Positions 44,705-53,699 of a DNA stretch of 64,000 bases are shown here, piece after piece; position 1 is the stretch's first letter, and each line of letters opens with the position of its first letter. The notes under the pieces were generated by a model. That model saw nothing but the letters and a program-made list of their open reading frames with translations. It was not told the origin of the DNA and ran no database searches. A program made the position numbers and the translations under genes. Source of the stretch: a bacterium (lineage in GTDB: Bacteria > Armatimonadota > Abditibacteriia > Abditibacteriales > Abditibacteriaceae); contig SDZD01000011.1 in assembly GCA_004172935.1 (NCBI GenBank), positions 96,617 to 160,616 on the forward strand. The letters run 5' to 3'.

Positions 44705-47377
44705 AGCGGGCTTGATGAGTTTGGCCTTCAGTAGTTCGAGAGTCCCCTTGATTTCGTCGTCGCTAAGTTTGACGCCGCGCCCTTCAGGGCCACGCTTGGT
44801 GAGGTAGAAAGCGTCTTCGGCCTGTCCGCCCCACGTCGTTACCTTCGCGGTGTGGATGTCGAGTTCGAGGGTGGCGAAAGCGCGGGCCACATAATACAGC
44901 AGACCGGGGACGTTTTCACAGACCAGAGTCAGAACGGTGTGTTCGTCGCTCAGGTCGTTGCGCGCCGAAATTTTGATGGGCACGATGCTTTGCGCGCCTT
45001 TTTTACCGACACCTTTCAATACCTCTTCGATGGGTTTGTTTTCGAGCAGAACCTCGCGCATCATGGCGGCCATTTTGGCAGTTTGGGCGCTGGTAAGGCT
45101 CTTACCGCCGGAAATGAGGTGCAGGCGGTCGAGAACGACATCGCGCCCGTATTCGGGGGCGCCGTGCGCCCACTTCGAGTTCAGGTCGTGGCCGCGCAGG
45201 GTGTAGACGTGCGCGGCCACGATTTCGGCACCCGCTGCGAAGACGACACCGCAGATTTTGGAAAGCAAGCCGGGACGCTCAGCGTCATAGGCAACGACCG
45301 TCATCTCAGCGAAGTTGCGGCCCTGAAGCGGGTAGAAGTCAACGATGAGTTTTTCGTCGGGCAACTGATCGAGGAACTTCAGGTGCGTCGCCATAGTGGG
45401 CATCGGCGTGTTGAGGACGTAGGCTGCTGGCAGAGTGTCGGACAGCTTTTGCAACGTAACATCATCGAGTTCGAGGTGGCGCAGGCCGCGACGCATACGC
45501 TCGCGCTCCTGCTGAACCAACTGCTCGCGCTTTTCTTCGTCGGTGAGGACTTCGGCATTTTCGGCGCGCGTCATAGCCAGCAAACAGCGCTCATAGAGTT
45601 CGCGCATGGCGCCCAAATCGAGATGCGAATAGGAGCGCTCGCCCACCGCACAGGTATCGGCGAGGCTGAGCAAATAGAGCATCTTGAGGGTGGGGACATC
45701 GCGCACGTAGCCCACGACGCGGCGGATGGTGGCCGAGGCGCCCAGGTCACGCAAACGCGCGATGCGGGGCATGAGCAGGTGGCGGCGGATAAGCAGTTTC
45801 AGCGTGGCAATGCGGGAGGGACTGAGTCCCAATCGCTCGGCGATTTTGCCGCCCAGACGCTCACCCGAAACCGAGTGGTCGGTGTTGGGTTCGATCTTGC
45901 CGACATCGTGCAGCAGGGCCGCCAAGACGAGAAGTTCGATGTCCTCAACGCCGTTCCACATGGCGAAGGTTTCGTCGTCGGAGAGGCGTTTATGCCATAG
46001 TTCGTCGAGTTGGCGAACGGCATAAATCGAGTGTTCGCCGACCGAAAGTTCGTGAGAGGGGTCGGGGGGCGCGAGGCGGAGCATCGCCGTCATTTCGGGG
46101 ATGAGGGCTTGCAGGGCACCGCGCGAGCGCAGCTCGGTGAGAACCGCCGACGAGTTGCCGATGTCGCCGATGAGTTGGAAGAAGGCGCTACGCATCGCGG
46201 GGTTGCGGCGCGTGGTATCGTCGATGTGGGGGACAACGTCATCAAGGGCACGGTCGAGCGCGGGGTCGATGGTGAAGCCATATTTACGCGCCAGAGCGAA
46301 GGGTGCCATCATCAGTTCTGGGTGGTTGACGAGGGTATAGGGATGCTCGGCGCCCAGTTGCTGACGGTTGGCGATGAAATGCTCCTCGAAGCGCAGTGGG
46401 CCTTCGAGCAAACGGGCCAGAACACGGTCACAGAAACGGGCGATGTCTTCGGCGTGACGATAAAAGTCGCTGAGTAGATTTTGAGAGGCCAAACCACTAG
46501 CCCCGACATACGAGAAGTCGCGCGCCATACGGTCTTGGAACTCCAGGCGCAGCACATCGGTTTTGCGTCCGGTTTTCAGGTGCAGCCAGACGCGCAGTTT
46601 GAGCAGGAAGTCGCGGCCCTTCTCGACGCGCGCGGCATCGTCTTGGATGACGACGCCACGTGAAACCAACTCTTTGAGAGGCTTATCGGTTTTGAGAATG
46701 GCGCCCGCGCTCCACATGGCGAAGTGGACATCGCGGAGGCCGCCAGTCCCTTCTTTGAGGTTGGGTTCGACGGCATATTGGGAGAGGCCGATGCGCTCGA
46801 AGCGACGGCGGCGTTCAGCACTCTTTTCGAGTGCAAATTCGACGGAGTCCCAGGTGCGGGCGACTTCATCGCGCACTTGCTGAACCAGTCGTTCGCTGCC
46901 CACGATGCGGCGCGCTTCGAGAAGGGCGGCTTTGGAGGGGTGATCGAGGCGCTCGATGTCGGACATCGGGCGGTAAGCGTAACCAACATCCATTTTGGCG
47001 CCGTCGATGAGGACTTCGACAAAAAGGCGGAAAGCCTCTTTGATAACGGCATCGAGAAGGGGGTTCTCTTCTTCGGAGGGCACGAAGGCGATGTCAATGT
47101 CGGAATAGGGGCAAAGCTCGCAGCGCCCATAACCGCCGATGGCCAACAACACTAAACCGGGTTCGGAAAGGAAGGTGTCCTGCCCATCACGCTCGAAAGT
47201 GGCACGGGCCTTAGCCCACGCCGCATTATAGATGCGGGTGAGGACTTCATCCACGAGCGACGAGTATTCTTCGAGCCAAGGGCGAATAGGCGCGTTCCAC
47301 GAAGCCTTTTTCCACAGGCGAGCGCGGCCCTCTTCGATAAAAGCACGCAGTTCGACGACCAGTTCGGTGTTGGGCAT
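44642..47377 (-). CDS. glnD: [Protein-PII] uridylyltransferase/uridylyl-removing enzyme
   Basis: Senses glutamine and modifies PII proteins to control nitrogen metabolism. 911 residues, a normal length. The nucleotidyltransferase motif GGYGRCELCPYSDIDIAF is intact, followed by a GlnD-type helical region, an HD domain with LLHDVGKIEPN near 480, and two ACT domains at the C-terminus (GLLSKICGVVFAAGAEI, GLLYYVARAFATLELDI). The start at 47377 is the first ATG. No glnB, glnA or amtB gene lies in the window. Its 3' end overlaps the ABC-2 permease. Confidence 0.95.
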   Translation of the reverse strand: MPNTELVVELRAFIEEGRARLWKKASWNAPIRPWLEEYSSLVDEVLTRIYNAAWAKARATFERDGQDTFLSEPGLVLLAIGGYGRCELCPYSDIDIAFVPSEEENPLLDAVIKEAFRLFVEVLIDGAKMDVGYAYRPMSDIERLDHPSKAALLEARRIVGSERLVQQVRDEVARTWDSVEFALEKSAERRRRFERIGLSQYAVEPNLKEGTGGLRDVHFAMWSAGAILKTDKPLKELVSRGVVIQDDAARVEKGRDFLLKLRVWLHLKTGRKTDVLRLEFQDRMARDFSYVGASGLASQNLLSDFYRHAEDIARFCDRVLARLLEGPLRFEEHFIANRQQLGAEHPYTLVNHPELMMAPFALARKYGFTIDPALDRALDDVVPHIDDTTRRNPAMRSAFFQLIGDIGNSSAVLTELRSRGALQALIPEMTAMLRLAPPDPSHELSVGEHSIYAVRQLDELWHKRLSDDETFAMWNGVEDIELLVLAALLHDVGKIEPNTDHSVSGERLGGKIAERLGLSPSRIATLKLLIRRHLLMPRIARLRDLGASATIRRVVGYVRDVPTLKMLYLLSLADTCAVGERSYSHLDLGAMRELYERCLLAMTRAENAEVLTDEEKREQLVQQERERMRRGLRHLELDDVTLQKLSDTLPAAYVLNTPMPTMATHLKFLDQLPDEKLIVDFYPLQGRNFAEMTVVAYDAERPGLLSKICGVVFAAGAEIVAAHVYTLRGHDLNSKWAHGAPEYGRDVVLDRLHLISGGKSLTSAQTAKMAAMMREVLLENKPIEEVLKGVGKKGAQSIVPIKISARNDLSDEHTVLTLVCENVPGLLYYVARAFATLELDIHTAKVTTWGGQAEDAFYLTKRGPEGRGVKLSDDEIKGTLELLKAKLIKPALTTGRTVEAESKGEKAVGNP

Positions 47378-47582
47378 ATCAACTAGTTCTTAGTGTGGCG
47401 CGTATGACCGCCATGTCGTTCATTGCCAGATTTAAGCCATGTGACTGGGGAGTCTCGCGAAGGCGCAAAGACGTGGAATTAAACACAGAGAACACAAAGG
47501 AGAATGAGAAGCACAGAGGGAATGTTGAAAGAGGAAAGATTGACCGCAGAGACGAAGAGGGAATTGGAGGTTTTTGCCTCTG

Positions 47583-47766
47583 GCGGCCCTCACCCGGCCT
47601 TCGGCCACCCACGCCCAGGGGGCACCCGCGCAAGCGGTAGAAGGACGAACTCAAGCAAACGGGTTTAATTGCACTTTGGTTAGTGCTTGGTTGTAACTGG
47701 TGGCCCCTCTACCGCTTGCGCGGGTGCCCCCTGGGCGTGGGTGGCCGAAGGCCGGGTGAGGGCCGC
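47583..47766. repeat. 59-bp perfect inverted repeat
   Basis: Arms at 47583-47641 and 47708-47766 are exact complements over 59 bases, around a 66-base spacer. The 442-base gap 47378-47819 holds no credible gene. Upstream of the arms (47475-47565) are short purine-rich motifs such as ACACAGAGAACACAAAGG. The arms contain a GGCCTTCGGCC core. This looks like a mobile palindromic or MITE-like element; no transposase or target duplication was identified. Confidence 0.85.
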
Positions 47767-47819
47767 GACAGCGGGAAACGAGCAACAGAAATATCCTTTC
47801 GGGCGCAGACTGGAAGATT

Positions 47820-49214
47820 ATGGCTGCCCTCCTTGTTTCGGTTTTTGTTTATGCCCTTGTGTTGAGGGTGGTGTGGTTTGTTGAAAGTGACAGGGTGCGT
47901 AAGGTGTTAGCAGCGTGGCTGTTGCCTGTTTCTTTGGTAGTAATGTTGGTTGTTGGCGGGTTACTGTGGCCTGTTGAGAAGCTGATTGTTTCGACGCTTT
48001 TGTTGTTGGGGTTGGTGAAGTGTGCAGTGGCGTTGCGGAGGTCGCGGGCCGATGTGCGGTCGTTTTCGACTTTGGGATTGGGGCTATATTTTTTCGCGTG
48101 GCCGGGAGCGAACATGGCGCCTTTTAAAACGCGCGTCGCGCCAGCGGAAGATGAGACGGTTCGACGGCCATTGGCGAGGGCACTGTTTATTGGGGCGACT
48201 TGTGCTGTGGTAGGGATAGCTTCGCTGTTGACGTTGGGATGGTTCGCGACAAGTTTGAGTTCGCTGTTTTTAGGGTGGGCAACGATTTTCGCGTTGCTGA
48301 TGACGGTGCATTTCGGGATTGGAGAAATGTTGCCGTGGGCGGTTCATCAACTTGGCTTTCGGGTTGGGCCGCTGTTTCGGGCGCCTTTGGCGAGCGAGTC
48401 GTTGATTGATTTCTGGTCGAGACGGTGGAATATCTCGTTCGTGGAGATGAATTCGCTGCTGTTCCTGCGTCCGCTGAGGAAGCGGTTCGGGGCGGGAGGC
48501 GCAATTTTCGGCACCTTCCTGCTATCAGGACTATTTCATGAAATCGCGCTTTCGTATCCGGCGGGCGGGGGTTGGGGCGGGCCTATGCTGTATTTCTTGC
48601 TGCATGGCGCGCTGTGTGTTTTGGTGGTGCCTCGGCTGAATGGGGTGGCGAATCGGGTGTTGGCGTGGGCGGCGATTTTGGGGCCTTTGCCGCTGCTGTT
48701 TCATGAGCCAGTGCGGGCGACGCTGATTATACCACTCGATTACCAGCTATCGGAACTGTTGCATCAACGCCCGTTCGAGTGGTGGTTTTCGCTGTGTTTG
48801 TGGTTGGGTTCGATTGGGCACTTTTGTATTCTGGGCGCCAGCTTTCAAGTGCCGAAGAGACTGGGCTGGAACGAGGATTTGCCCAAGTTATCTCGCTTTA
48901 ATCGCAAGGTGTTCTGGACTTATGGCGCCTTTATTGTGTTGTGCATCGTATCGTTCGGGATTATGAGCGCCTTGCTGCACGGCGAACTGTTGCGCGGCGA
49001 TAAGGCGGCGGTGACGATTTCGATTTTTATCGGCGTGTTCTGGGCGGCGCGCGTGGGAACCGACTTATTCTATTTCAAACACGACGACTGGCCACGCGGC
49101 TGGGAATTTGAAGTGGGCCACGTGGCTCTGACGTTTTTATTCGGCTGTTTGTCGGTGCTATTTGGCCTCGTCGTGCCACTCCATGTGCTGTGGCAATTCA
49201 CTCAGGTCCGTTGA
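47820..49214 (+). CDS. MBOAT-family (wax synthase-like) membrane acyltransferase
   Basis: 464 residues with about ten hydrophobic segments. The MBOAT_2/wax synthase pattern is present: DFWSRRWNISFVEMN, and TFLLSGLFHEIAL with the conserved His. Members transfer acyl groups to alcohols or other acceptors in the membrane, so wax ester formation is possible but not shown. The ATG at 47820 lies 53 bases after the 59-bp inverted repeat. The 3' end overlaps the convergent pseudopilin by 17 bases. Confidence 0.85.
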   Translation: MAALLVSVFVYALVLRVVWFVESDRVRKVLAAWLLPVSLVVMLVVGGLLWPVEKLIVSTLLLLGLVKCAVALRRSRADVRSFSTLGLGLYFFAWPGANMAPFKTRVAPAEDETVRRPLARALFIGATCAVVGIASLLTLGWFATSLSSLFLGWATIFALLMTVHFGIGEMLPWAVHQLGFRVGPLFRAPLASESLIDFWSRRWNISFVEMNSLLFLRPLRKRFGAGGAIFGTFLLSGLFHEIALSYPAGGGWGGPMLYFLLHGALCVLVVPRLNGVANRVLAWAAILGPLPLLFHEPVRATLIIPLDYQLSELLHQRPFEWWFSLCLWLGSIGHFCILGASFQVPKRLGWNEDLPKLSRFNRKVFWTYGAFIVLCIVSFGIMSALLHGELLRGDKAAVTISIFIGVFWAARVGTDLFYFKHDDWPRGWEFEVGHVALTFLFGCLSVLFGLVVPLHVLWQFTQVR

Positions 49215-49923
49215 GTCGCCATAGAGTACGTTTGAGGAGCGAATCGAGGCTCATCCATTTCACATGTCCATCGGCGAAGCATACATTAGCGCCGCCTTCG
49301 TGGTGGGCATCGACGCCGTAATTTTCCAGAGTGGCGGTGTCAGCGGCAGGAGGATTTTGATAGCCGGGAGAAACATAGCCCCCATCGCCATCCAGCACTA
49401 AAATCGTGGTGGATGGGCGGGTGTACATATTTGGGCTGGTGCGGTCTCTCAGCGGATAAGAACCAGAGAATGTCCCTGTGTCTGGATCACGCAAGCGACT
49501 GGCGTTACGAATGTTGAGGTCGTATGATCCGTTGAAAGTAATGGGATGGTCAGGGTCAGATTTATCTGGTTCAGGGCAAGAAGAACTATAAGCCCCATAA
49601 GGAGCCGATGGGCAAACGAATATCGGCTCAGACTTCACATAGGGAAAAACTTTATCGGCCCACGCCCCGCAAGTACCATTGGTATAGGCATTGAAATCAA
49701 GTACGGGATAAAAGTGGTTATCCTGCGCGTACTGATTGAGAGCCATACCGATTTGCCGTAAGTTGGAGGCACAGGTCGTCCTTCTGCCACTGGCACGAAC
49801 ACGGTTAAAAATAGGGAAAAGAATCGCTGCCAACAGGCATATGATGCCGATGACAACTAATATCTCTACCAGCGTAAAAGCTCTTCTCGCGCGCGAAGAG
49901 AAGAAATCACGTTGGATTTTCAT
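49198..49923 (-). CDS. Type II secretion-like pseudopilin
   Basis: 241 residues. The prepilin motif is ARRAFTLVEILVVIGIICLL with Glu at +5, followed by FPIFNRVRASGRRTTCASN. Near the C-terminus is VCFADGHVKWMSL, the DGHVK tail. It resembles the pseudopilin at 19974 but is only moderately similar in the middle. Its ATG overlaps the stop of the 568-residue secreted protein by one base (TAATG), so the two are coupled. Confidence 0.88.
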   Translation of the reverse strand: MKIQRDFFSSRARRAFTLVEILVVIGIICLLAAILFPIFNRVRASGRRTTCASNLRQIGMALNQYAQDNHFYPVLDFNAYTNGTCGAWADKVFPYVKSEPIFVCPSAPYGAYSSSCPEPDKSDPDHPITFNGSYDLNIRNASRLRDPDTGTFSGSYPLRDRTSPNMYTRPSTTILVLDGDGGYVSPGYQNPPAADTATLENYGVDAHHEGGANVCFADGHVKWMSLDSLLKRTLWRLNGPE

Positions 49924-51629
49924 TAACCCCCTTCTCCCTGCGCTCCTTGTTTCTTTTGAATCTCCTCCATTTCACGGAGAGCCTTAGCCATCAATTCATC
50001 ATATGCATTTGCTTTGGCAACAGAAACCTCTGGAAATAGACGTGTAATAAAACGACCATCTGTTGTATAAGCGGCCAAAATGGCATTTCCTTGAGAGTCG
50101 TTGTAATCTGCGCCCCCACTGAAATAAGTACCAAAAAATTGAGGTGGGTTCTTTGGCTTGGGCGCAAAACGCAACTCAACGTCCTGAGCCAGTGCTTCTT
50201 CCAAACGTTGTTGGGAAACAATGAGTTCGCCTACGTTCTTCTCGCGGACTAAAGAGACGACCTCTTTCTGCAAATCGAGAGGCAAGTCTGCCACTGCAAC
50301 ACCTGTATCAGAGGTGAGTTTTTGAGTCTCAAACGTGTCGACTATTTGACTTGCCAGATCGGCCCCTACTTCCAGTTGTTCGACCTCCGGTTTTACTGCA
50401 ATTTTGTAGTACACATGCTGCCCCATTCGGGCCATGAGGGAATGCAATTCGTCTAATTGCTCGGACACCAATTCATAACCGTCCCCTTTTTTCTCCCAGT
50501 GGGAGCTGTAGAGGCGAGCCAATGACGCCATTGCTTCCCAAAGTGGCATTCCCGCTGAAAGAGCAGTCATTTTGGTTGCGGGTGCGACATCCGCAGCTAT
50601 CTCAAAGCTGACATTTGTCTGTTTGACCAAGTCCTTCACCACTTCAGATGGCGGAACAAATTGGTGGTTTAATGAAACAACCTTTAGCAAGTCTTTTTCG
50701 TGTGTGGGATCAAAGTCAAAACCTAATGGCTTGGGATTATCAATCTGTTCGGTAAGAGCGCAAATGGCACTGGGATTTTGGAGCGAGGCTTTTAATATTC
50801 GGGGAACACGAGGAACCTGCCCCTGCCATGAGACTTTGACTTGTTGTGGCACCCCAACGAGAAACCGGGATTGATGCCCTGGCTCTTCGGGAGTGGCTAT
50901 TTCGACTGTAGCGTACTTTTGGTCTTTGTTTTTAGCCGGAAACCTCAAGTGGACACGCGCCTCTTTCCAATAATCATCTGTCCAGACTTTAGGCGAGTAG
51001 CCATTGCCAACCAATCTCACTTGACGGGCAAATTCTGCAAAAATAGGACTTTGGAGAGCAGGGGGTAAATCATTGAGACGAATGGCCTCTTTGACACCTT
51101 GTGCCCGTTGATTCTTTTCAGCTATAGTCTCATTTTTCGCGTCCCAACCCTTTTCTTGAACGTAGTATTCGCGCAGTGCTTTTATGGCTGCATTACGATT
51201 CCCCAAAGGTGTTATGGCATCGAATTTTTGTTGTTCGGTAGCAATCAGTTGCCCCAACTTGTCGAGGTCTGGACGCGGCCATAAAACGAAAGTATTCTCT
51301 GTGCTTCGGTCGCCGACCATCTGCATTTGAGTCGCGATGCGCCATATAGCCAAGCCTCGCAGGATTTGCTCTTGCTGCCCCTGCATATCGCAAGGGGAAG
51401 TAATTCTAGTAGTTGGTGAAAGTCCCGTTACATCTGCAAAGACGTTCGAGTTAGCTATTTTGGCGTATGACGACAACATTTGCCCAAAGGACTGTTGACC
51501 ATGTGGAAACGTGATTGGAGTACGCAGCCAGTTATCGGCGGGATTAAAACGGGGAGCGGCAGAAACCGGATTTAATGAAGTTATAAGGAGAGCAGAGAGT
51601 GAGGATACGAGATACTTCATATTATTCAA
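49923..51629 (-). CDS. Unknown secreted protein, secretin N-domain-like parts
   Basis: 568 residues (ATG 51629, or 51620), function unknown. A signal peptide (KYLVSSLSALLITSLNPVSA) is seen. Two segments recall the STN/N0 domains of secretins: FGQMLSSYAKIANSNVFADV with LWPRPD near 45-120, and VPPSEVVKDLVKQTNVSFEI with EKKGDGYELV near 320-395. No secretin barrel follows. The C-terminal half has helical parts and an FFGTYFSGG segment. It is cotranscribed with a pseudopilin, so a pilus- or secretion-linked role is possible but unproven. Confidence 0.6.
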   Translation of the reverse strand: MNNMKYLVSSLSALLITSLNPVSAAPRFNPADNWLRTPITFPHGQQSFGQMLSSYAKIANSNVFADVTGLSPTTRITSPCDMQGQQEQILRGLAIWRIATQMQMVGDRSTENTFVLWPRPDLDKLGQLIATEQQKFDAITPLGNRNAAIKALREYYVQEKGWDAKNETIAEKNQRAQGVKEAIRLNDLPPALQSPIFAEFARQVRLVGNGYSPKVWTDDYWKEARVHLRFPAKNKDQKYATVEIATPEEPGHQSRFLVGVPQQVKVSWQGQVPRVPRILKASLQNPSAICALTEQIDNPKPLGFDFDPTHEKDLLKVVSLNHQFVPPSEVVKDLVKQTNVSFEIAADVAPATKMTALSAGMPLWEAMASLARLYSSHWEKKGDGYELVSEQLDELHSLMARMGQHVYYKIAVKPEVEQLEVGADLASQIVDTFETQKLTSDTGVAVADLPLDLQKEVVSLVREKNVGELIVSQQRLEEALAQDVELRFAPKPKNPPQFFGTYFSGGADYNDSQGNAILAAYTTDGRFITRLFPEVSVAKANAYDELMAKALREMEEIQKKQGAQGEGG

Positions 51630-51674
51630 AGCCGCTCCATTCCGAAAATTAGAGCGGCTTAAGTCACACAGATG

Positions 51675-52334
51675 TTAAGGCATAGCAACAAAGTTAGTTT
51701 GCACGTCAGCGCTACCAGCTTTCGCATCAACTACAAATGTATTAACTGACTGACCATTGACATTCCTGCGATTAGTCAAAACATCTGCCGTTGTCGACAC
51801 ACTAAGGTCAAATGAGGTATTAACCGTGTATTTCATAGTCAGGGGATCATAATTCACAGGAAAAGTAGCTGTGACGGGTATGTTAGACACATTCGGGCTT
51901 GTTCCGTATGTTACAACACCAAACCAATCAGCACTTACATAATATGAGTACAAGGCGCCATTTATGCCAAATATCGCATATGCAGACCCATTCCCATCTG
52001 TCAGGGGGTTTACGGTAATAAGCAATGGGCAATTTGCATCTACATAGAGAGTGGCATCTACTGTGTTTGCAGGGGTGGTGTTGCCAACCCATTCAAAACT
52101 CCTTTGAACCGCGCCATTGAATACTGCGGGAGTAGCTCCAGGCTGATCCTCGTGGTTAACTCCCGCTCCTATACGGGGTTTGTAGGCGTGAGCCTGTGCA
52201 ACTGTGACACTTAAATCAGTTGGATTTATGGCAGCAATTTGCCAACTAGCTTGTGCGGGCGTTAAGCCCCCTCCTACCACAATGAGCGCAGTCATAGCGT
52301 TCAGGCCAAATGCCATTGAAGAGAGTTTTTTCAT
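51675..52334 (-). CDS. Unknown secreted beta-rich protein
   Basis: 219 residues from the ATG at 52334 (KKLSSMAFGLNAMTALIVVGG leader, cut near AQA). The mature part is beta-rich with Thr/Asn/Val-rich strands (VTAQ/VTVNPLTDG, NTSFDLSVSTTADVL) and few charged residues. No family recognised. It lies 45 bases upstream of the 568-residue secreted gene on the same strand and probably starts the transcript. A structural or surface role is a guess. Confidence 0.6.
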   Translation of the reverse strand: MKKLSSMAFGLNAMTALIVVGGGLTPAQASWQIAAINPTDLSVTVAQAHAYKPRIGAGVNHEDQPGATPAVFNGAVQRSFEWVGNTTPANTVDATLYVDANCPLLITVNPLTDGNGSAYAIFGINGALYSYYVSADWFGVVTYGTSPNVSNIPVTATFPVNYDPLTMKYTVNTSFDLSVSTTADVLTNRRNVNGQSVNTFVVDAKAGSADVQTNFVAMP

Positions 52335-52466
52335 AACTGTTCCTAAGAACGTCGCTAATTTTAGCATTTCCTCAAGCGAATTCAGTTGCCATTATGTTAC
52401 ATAGAGATAAAGTTTAGAGTTTTCCCAAAAACCTGTTTTCTCTCTTGTCCTCGCATACTTGGGGCT

Positions 52467-53564
52467 GTGACTGTTCCGGTTTCTTTGGGTGAGCGTTCTT
52501 ATTCGATTCATATTGAGGCGGGGGCGCTGCAAACTTTGGCGGGGTTGCCCGCAGCAGCTTTTAGCGGCGAGGTGGCGCTGATTTCTAATGCGACTCTGGC
52601 TCCGATTGTGACTGATGGCATTGCTCGTCAACTTGAGGAGCGCGGGCAGCGGGTGGTTCGCTTCGATATGGGCGATGGCGAGCGTTATAAGACGCTCGAC
52701 ACGGCTTCGCTCGCTTTTGATACGTTAGCGGAGGCTGGTTTTTCGCGCAGGGGCGCGGTTTGGGCGGTTGGCGGTGGCGTGACCGGCGATTTGGCGGGCT
52801 ATGTGGCGGCGACGTGGATGCGCGGCGTTTCGTTCGTTCAGGTGCCTACTACCCTGCTCGCGATGGTGGACTCTAGCGTAGGCGGGAAAACCGGGGTGAA
52901 TCATCCGCGCGCCAAGAACCTTTTAGGCGCGTTTTGGCAGCCAGTGGGCGTGCTAATTGACCCGACGTGTTTGCAGACTTTGCCGAAGCGCGAATTGGGC
53001 GCAGGGTTGGCGGAAGTCATTAAATACGGCGTTATCGCCGATGCCAAATTTTTCGGATGGTTGGAAGAAAATTTGGATGCCATTCTGGGCGGCGACGCAG
53101 AGGCAACAGCTTATGCCATTCAGCGCTCGTGCGAGGTGAAGGCGGAAGTGGTGGGGCAAGACGAACGCGAAAGCGATTCGGTTGGGCGGCGCGCCACGCT
53201 CAATTACGGACACACCTTCGGTCACTCGCTGGAAGCACTGAAAGCGGGCGATGAGCGCGGCAGCTTTTTGCATGGCGAGGCGATTAGCGTCGGCATGACG
53301 GTGGAGGCGCAGTTGGGCATCGAGTTGGGCACAATTGGACGCGCTGAAGGCGAGGAACTGATTGAACGGCAGACGCGCTTATTCGAGCGCGCAGGACTAC
53401 CGACTCGGACACCGGATTTGAACTTCGAGGCAGCGTGGCGGGCGATGACACTGGATAAGAAGAATCGCGGTGCAGAGGTTAACTTTATCGTGCCAAAAAC
53501 ACTGGGCGAGGTTGTGCGTGTTCAGGCCGGAGAAGACACTGTGCGTGTGGCGATGTCCAAATAG
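52467..53564 (+). CDS. aroB: 3-Dehydroquinate synthase
   Basis: Second step of the shikimate pathway: converts DAHP to 3-dehydroquinate with NAD and a divalent metal. 365 residues from a GTG at 52467; longer in-frame starts add residues beyond the family N-terminus. Motifs: GDGERYKTL, GGGVTGDLAGYVAATWMRG, PTTLLAMVDSSVGGKTGVN, and metal ligands in AEVIKYGVI, NYGHTFGHSLE and LHGEAISVGM. Other aro genes are not in the window. Confidence 0.96.
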   Translation: MTVPVSLGERSYSIHIEAGALQTLAGLPAAAFSGEVALISNATLAPIVTDGIARQLEERGQRVVRFDMGDGERYKTLDTASLAFDTLAEAGFSRRGAVWAVGGGVTGDLAGYVAATWMRGVSFVQVPTTLLAMVDSSVGGKTGVNHPRAKNLLGAFWQPVGVLIDPTCLQTLPKRELGAGLAEVIKYGVIADAKFFGWLEENLDAILGGDAEATAYAIQRSCEVKAEVVGQDERESDSVGRRATLNYGHTFGHSLEALKAGDERGSFLHGEAISVGMTVEAQLGIELGTIGRAEGEELIERQTRLFERAGLPTRTPDLNFEAAWRAMTLDKKNRGAEVNFIVPKTLGEVVRVQAGEDTVRVAMSK

Positions 53565-53699
53565 AGTGAGGTTAGTTGAGGCGAGTATTCGCTAGATGTG
53601 GACATTGATAGCCTATCCGTTAGTGATAGGCAACTGTTGGAGAGCGAACCAAGGTTTGCCCCTACGAGGGTTTGTTTAGATAGTCGAACGGAGAACGCG

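Noticed and set aside
44852..46000. 382-codon plus-strand frame across glnD
   Set aside because: Antisense shadow of glnD with no recognisable domain or start context.
47395..47640. 81-codon frame in the gap before the MBOAT gene
   Set aside because: It runs through the inverted-repeat arm and purine-rich repeats; low-complexity, no family.
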